A stretch of 64,000 nucleotides of DNA from contig NZ_JAIXTC010000019.1 of NCBI RefSeq assembly GCF_027484365.1, positions 62,001 to 126,000 of the forward strand, given 5' to 3'. Numbering within the stretch: the first letter of the stretch is position 1; every line of letters starts with the position of its first letter. Positions 62,325 through 64,000 of the stretch are shown piece by piece. A model generated the notes under the pieces. The model was not told the origin of the DNA, made no database searches, and saw only the letters and a list, made by a program, of their open reading frames with translations. Made by a program: the position numbers and the translations under genes. Origin of the DNA: Brevundimonas sp. GTDB taxonomy: Bacteria; Pseudomonadota; Alphaproteobacteria; Caulobacterales; Caulobacteraceae.

Positions 62325-63445
62325 GTGCGCCCGACCCCACGCCGCCGGCCGACGCGCCTCGCCCGCCCTCCGCGCCGGCCGATCGCGGCGTCTCGCCGAT
62401 TGCCGGACGGCTCGGCGGTCGGCAGGGCAAGGTCATCACCCTGGCCGCCCTGGCCGTCGGATGCGGCGTCTTCCTGATCGCCAGCTGGGATCGCGGTGAT
62501 GCGGGCAACGCCGAACCGGCCCGTCGCGACGAGCCCGCCCGGCAGACGACGCCGTTCGAGCCCGCCCGCCGCGAGGCGCCGCCCTTGCTGAGCGACGCCG
62601 TCGTCGATCCCGACGCGCCGACCCTGACCGGCGAAGAGGCCATCCCGCCGCTCGAAGCCGCCCCCCGGGATGGCGCGACACCCCGTTCCGGCTCCAGTCC
62701 GGTGGAACAGCGGCGCGCCCTGGCCGAAAGCGCCCGGCGCGCGCCCGTGCTCGCCTATAGCCGGGCGGCGGGCGGCCAGCCGGGGGCGCCGCCGATCTCG
62801 ACGACGCCGACGCCTCCGGGCGAACCGACGTCGCTCGACCAGCTGCGTCAGCTCACGCCCGTGGGCCAGACGCGCGCCGGCCGCCTGCCGGACCGCAACC
62901 TGCTGGTCACGGCGGGGACCAGCGTGCCCTGTGTCCTGCAGACGGCCCTGGACAGCACCACGCCCGGCTATGTGACCTGCGTCCTGCCGCGAGACGTCTG
63001 GTCCGACAACGGCGCCGTGGTCCTGATGGAGCGCGGCACCCGGGTTCTGGGCGAGTATCGCGGCGGCCTTCAACAGGGCCGCCGGCGGCTGTTCGTGCTC
63101 TGGACCCGGGCGGTGACCCCGACCGGGGTGGCTGTCGCCCTGGCCTCCCCGGCCGCCGACGCCCTGGGCCGATCGGGGTTCGACGGCGTGGTCGACACCC
63201 ATTTCTGGGACCGGTTCGGCGGCGCCCTGCTGCTCTCCATCGTCGACGACGGCGTCTACGCCGCCGCCGGCCGGAACGACGGCGCCTCCTCCATGGCGCG
63301 CGTCCCGTCCGACGCGGCGAGCATCGCCCTCCAGGGCTCGGTCGAGATCCCGCCGACGCTGCGCAAGGGCCAGGGCGCCGAGGTGTCGATCTTCGTGGCC
63401 CAGGACTTGGATTTCGCCGGGGTCTATCAGCTGCGGTCGCGCTGA
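62321..63445 (+). CDS. virB10: VirB10/TrbI-like envelope-spanning component
   Basis: 374 residues. Cytosolic Pro-rich start, TM helix near 45-60 (VITLAALAVGCGVFLIASW), a Pro/Ala-rich periplasmic linker and the C-terminal TrbI domain (LPDRNLLVTAGTSVPCVLQTALDS, GYVTCVLPRDVWSDNGAVVL, then LLLSIVDDGVYAA-like). Couples energy to outer-membrane opening. Last base of its stop is the start of virB11. Confidence 0.94.
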   Translation: MSAPDPTPPADAPRPPSAPADRGVSPIAGRLGGRQGKVITLAALAVGCGVFLIASWDRGDAGNAEPARRDEPARQTTPFEPARREAPPLLSDAVVDPDAPTLTGEEAIPPLEAAPRDGATPRSGSSPVEQRRALAESARRAPVLAYSRAAGGQPGAPPISTTPTPPGEPTSLDQLRQLTPVGQTRAGRLPDRNLLVTAGTSVPCVLQTALDSTTPGYVTCVLPRDVWSDNGAVVLMERGTRVLGEYRGGLQQGRRRLFVLWTRAVTPTGVAVALASPAADALGRSGFDGVVDTHFWDRFGGALLLSIVDDGVYAAAGRNDGASSMARVPSDAASIALQGSVEIPPTLRKGQGAEVSIFVAQDLDFAGVYQLRSR

Positions 63446-64000
63446 TGGACGACACCTCGGTCCTCGATCACTACCTCGCGCCGCTCCGCCCTTTCCTGGA
63501 ACCGGCGACCGTCACCGAGGTCGTCATCAACCGGCCCGGCGAGGTCGGGGTCGAGGCCGACGGGGTCTGGCGCTGGTCCGAAGCGCCGGAGCTGACCGAG
63601 GCCTGGCTGCGCACCCTGGCGGTGGCGGCCGCGGCCTATACCCGTCAGGACGTGGGCCCTGAACAGCCGATCTGTTCGACCACCCTGCCCGGCGACGTGC
63701 GCTGCCAGATCGTCCTGCCCCCGGTGGCGGCGGACGGCGGCCTCTCCCTGACCCTGAGAAAGCCGTCGCGGCGACGCCTCGGCCTGGCGGAGTTCGCGGC
63801 GGCCGGCCTGTTCGATCAGGTCGCGGACGCCCAGGCGGAGGCCACGGACCTGGCCGACGCCGAACTGGTGCGTCTGCGCCAGGCCGGGGATTGGCCGGGG
63901 TTTCTGACCCTGGCGGTCGCGGCCCGACGCAACATCCTGATCTCCGGCGCGACCGGCTCGGGTAAGACCACCCTGGCCAAGGGGCTGATCGAACTCATCC
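63445..64000 (+). CDS. virB11: VirB11-type hexameric ATPase, 3' end cut by window edge
   Basis: About 185 residues visible. N-terminal domain (PFLEPATVTEVVINRPGEVGVEA) and the Walker A GATGSGKT at about residues 168-175 mark VirB11/TrbB. Hexameric cytoplasmic ATPase of the conjugation channel. The rest lies right of the window. Confidence 0.93.
   Translation, partial: MDDTSVLDHYLAPLRPFLEPATVTEVVINRPGEVGVEADGVWRWSEAPELTEAWLRTLAVAAAAYTRQDVGPEQPICSTTLPGDVRCQIVLPPVAADGGLSLTLRKPSRRRLGLAEFAAAGLFDQVADAQAEATDLADAELVRLRQAGDWPGFLTLAVAARRNILISGATGSGKTTLAKGLIELI

Larger units (their letters stand above)
28393..64000. mobile_element. Integrative and conjugative element, right part beyond the window
   Basis: Starts at the guaA-type att copy and continues past the window end. 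Contents: copper/heavy-metal resistance genes, a lasso peptide biosynthesis and uptake locus, small regulators, and a virB1-virB11 conjugation operon with an entry-exclusion-like lipoprotein. No integrase, relaxase, coupling protein or replication gene is present in the visible 35.6 kb; they are expected to the right, near an intact guaA. Extent and mobility are inferred. Confidence 0.75.

Overview
The window is high-GC DNA coding on both strands. Paired DUF2336 proteins, TonB-type transport, GTP-dependent PEP carboxykinase and class II-type lasso peptide genes suggest an alphaproteobacterium, most likely Caulobacterales (Brevundimonas or Caulobacter-like). That is an inference from gene content; no rRNA or marker gene in the window proves it.

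Bases 1 to about 28390 look like ordinary chromosome: a ferrous iron uptake pair (feoA and a partial feoB), an RND efflux pump with its adaptor, a class II aldolase, two DUF2336 proteins around NAD kinase and an Hpt protein, a transglycosylase, a TonB-like protein, PEP carboxykinase, a pseudouridine synthase, a BlaR1/BlaI-type pair with two operator dyads, an AraC regulator, an alcohol dehydrogenase, a TrhA-like membrane protein, a CoA-transferase and a cNMP-binding flavoprotein.

At 28393..28407 the minus strand carries a copy of the last codons of guaA (Ile-Glu-Trp-Glu-stop) without the gene. The 3' end of guaA is a known integration site for genomic islands. Everything from there to the right edge reads as one integrative and conjugative element (ICE), cut by the window edge. 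Integrase, relaxase, coupling protein and intact guaA are not in the window.

The element has three parts. (a) 28.7-42.5 kb is copper and heavy-metal resistance: DUF305 proteins, CsoR-type repressor with two operator dyads, Cu(I) ATPase, CopC/CopD, multicopper oxidase, CopB, a CnrYXH-like sensor/anti-sigma/sigma module, a DUF411 protein and two tiny Cys-rich exported peptides. (b) 42.7-53.8 kb is a lasso peptide locus: ECF sigma, FecR, STN-type TonB receptor and lasso isopeptidase on the plus strand, converging on GntR regulator, precursor, B and C genes on the minus strand. (c) 54.0-64.0 kb is a regulator pair followed by a full virB1-virB11 conjugation operon with an EexN-like lipoprotein.

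The most striking item is the lasso precursor at 52748..53092. It is not a single leader plus core. It holds three tandem copies of a leader motif (RLG-x-A...T-R) followed by a core-like block, at an exact 36-residue spacing. Every block begins with Ala directly after Thr-Arg and has Glu at position 9, which fits three Ala1-Glu9 macrolactam rings from one precursor. A three-core lasso precursor carried on an ICE is the main candidate for an undescribed system here.
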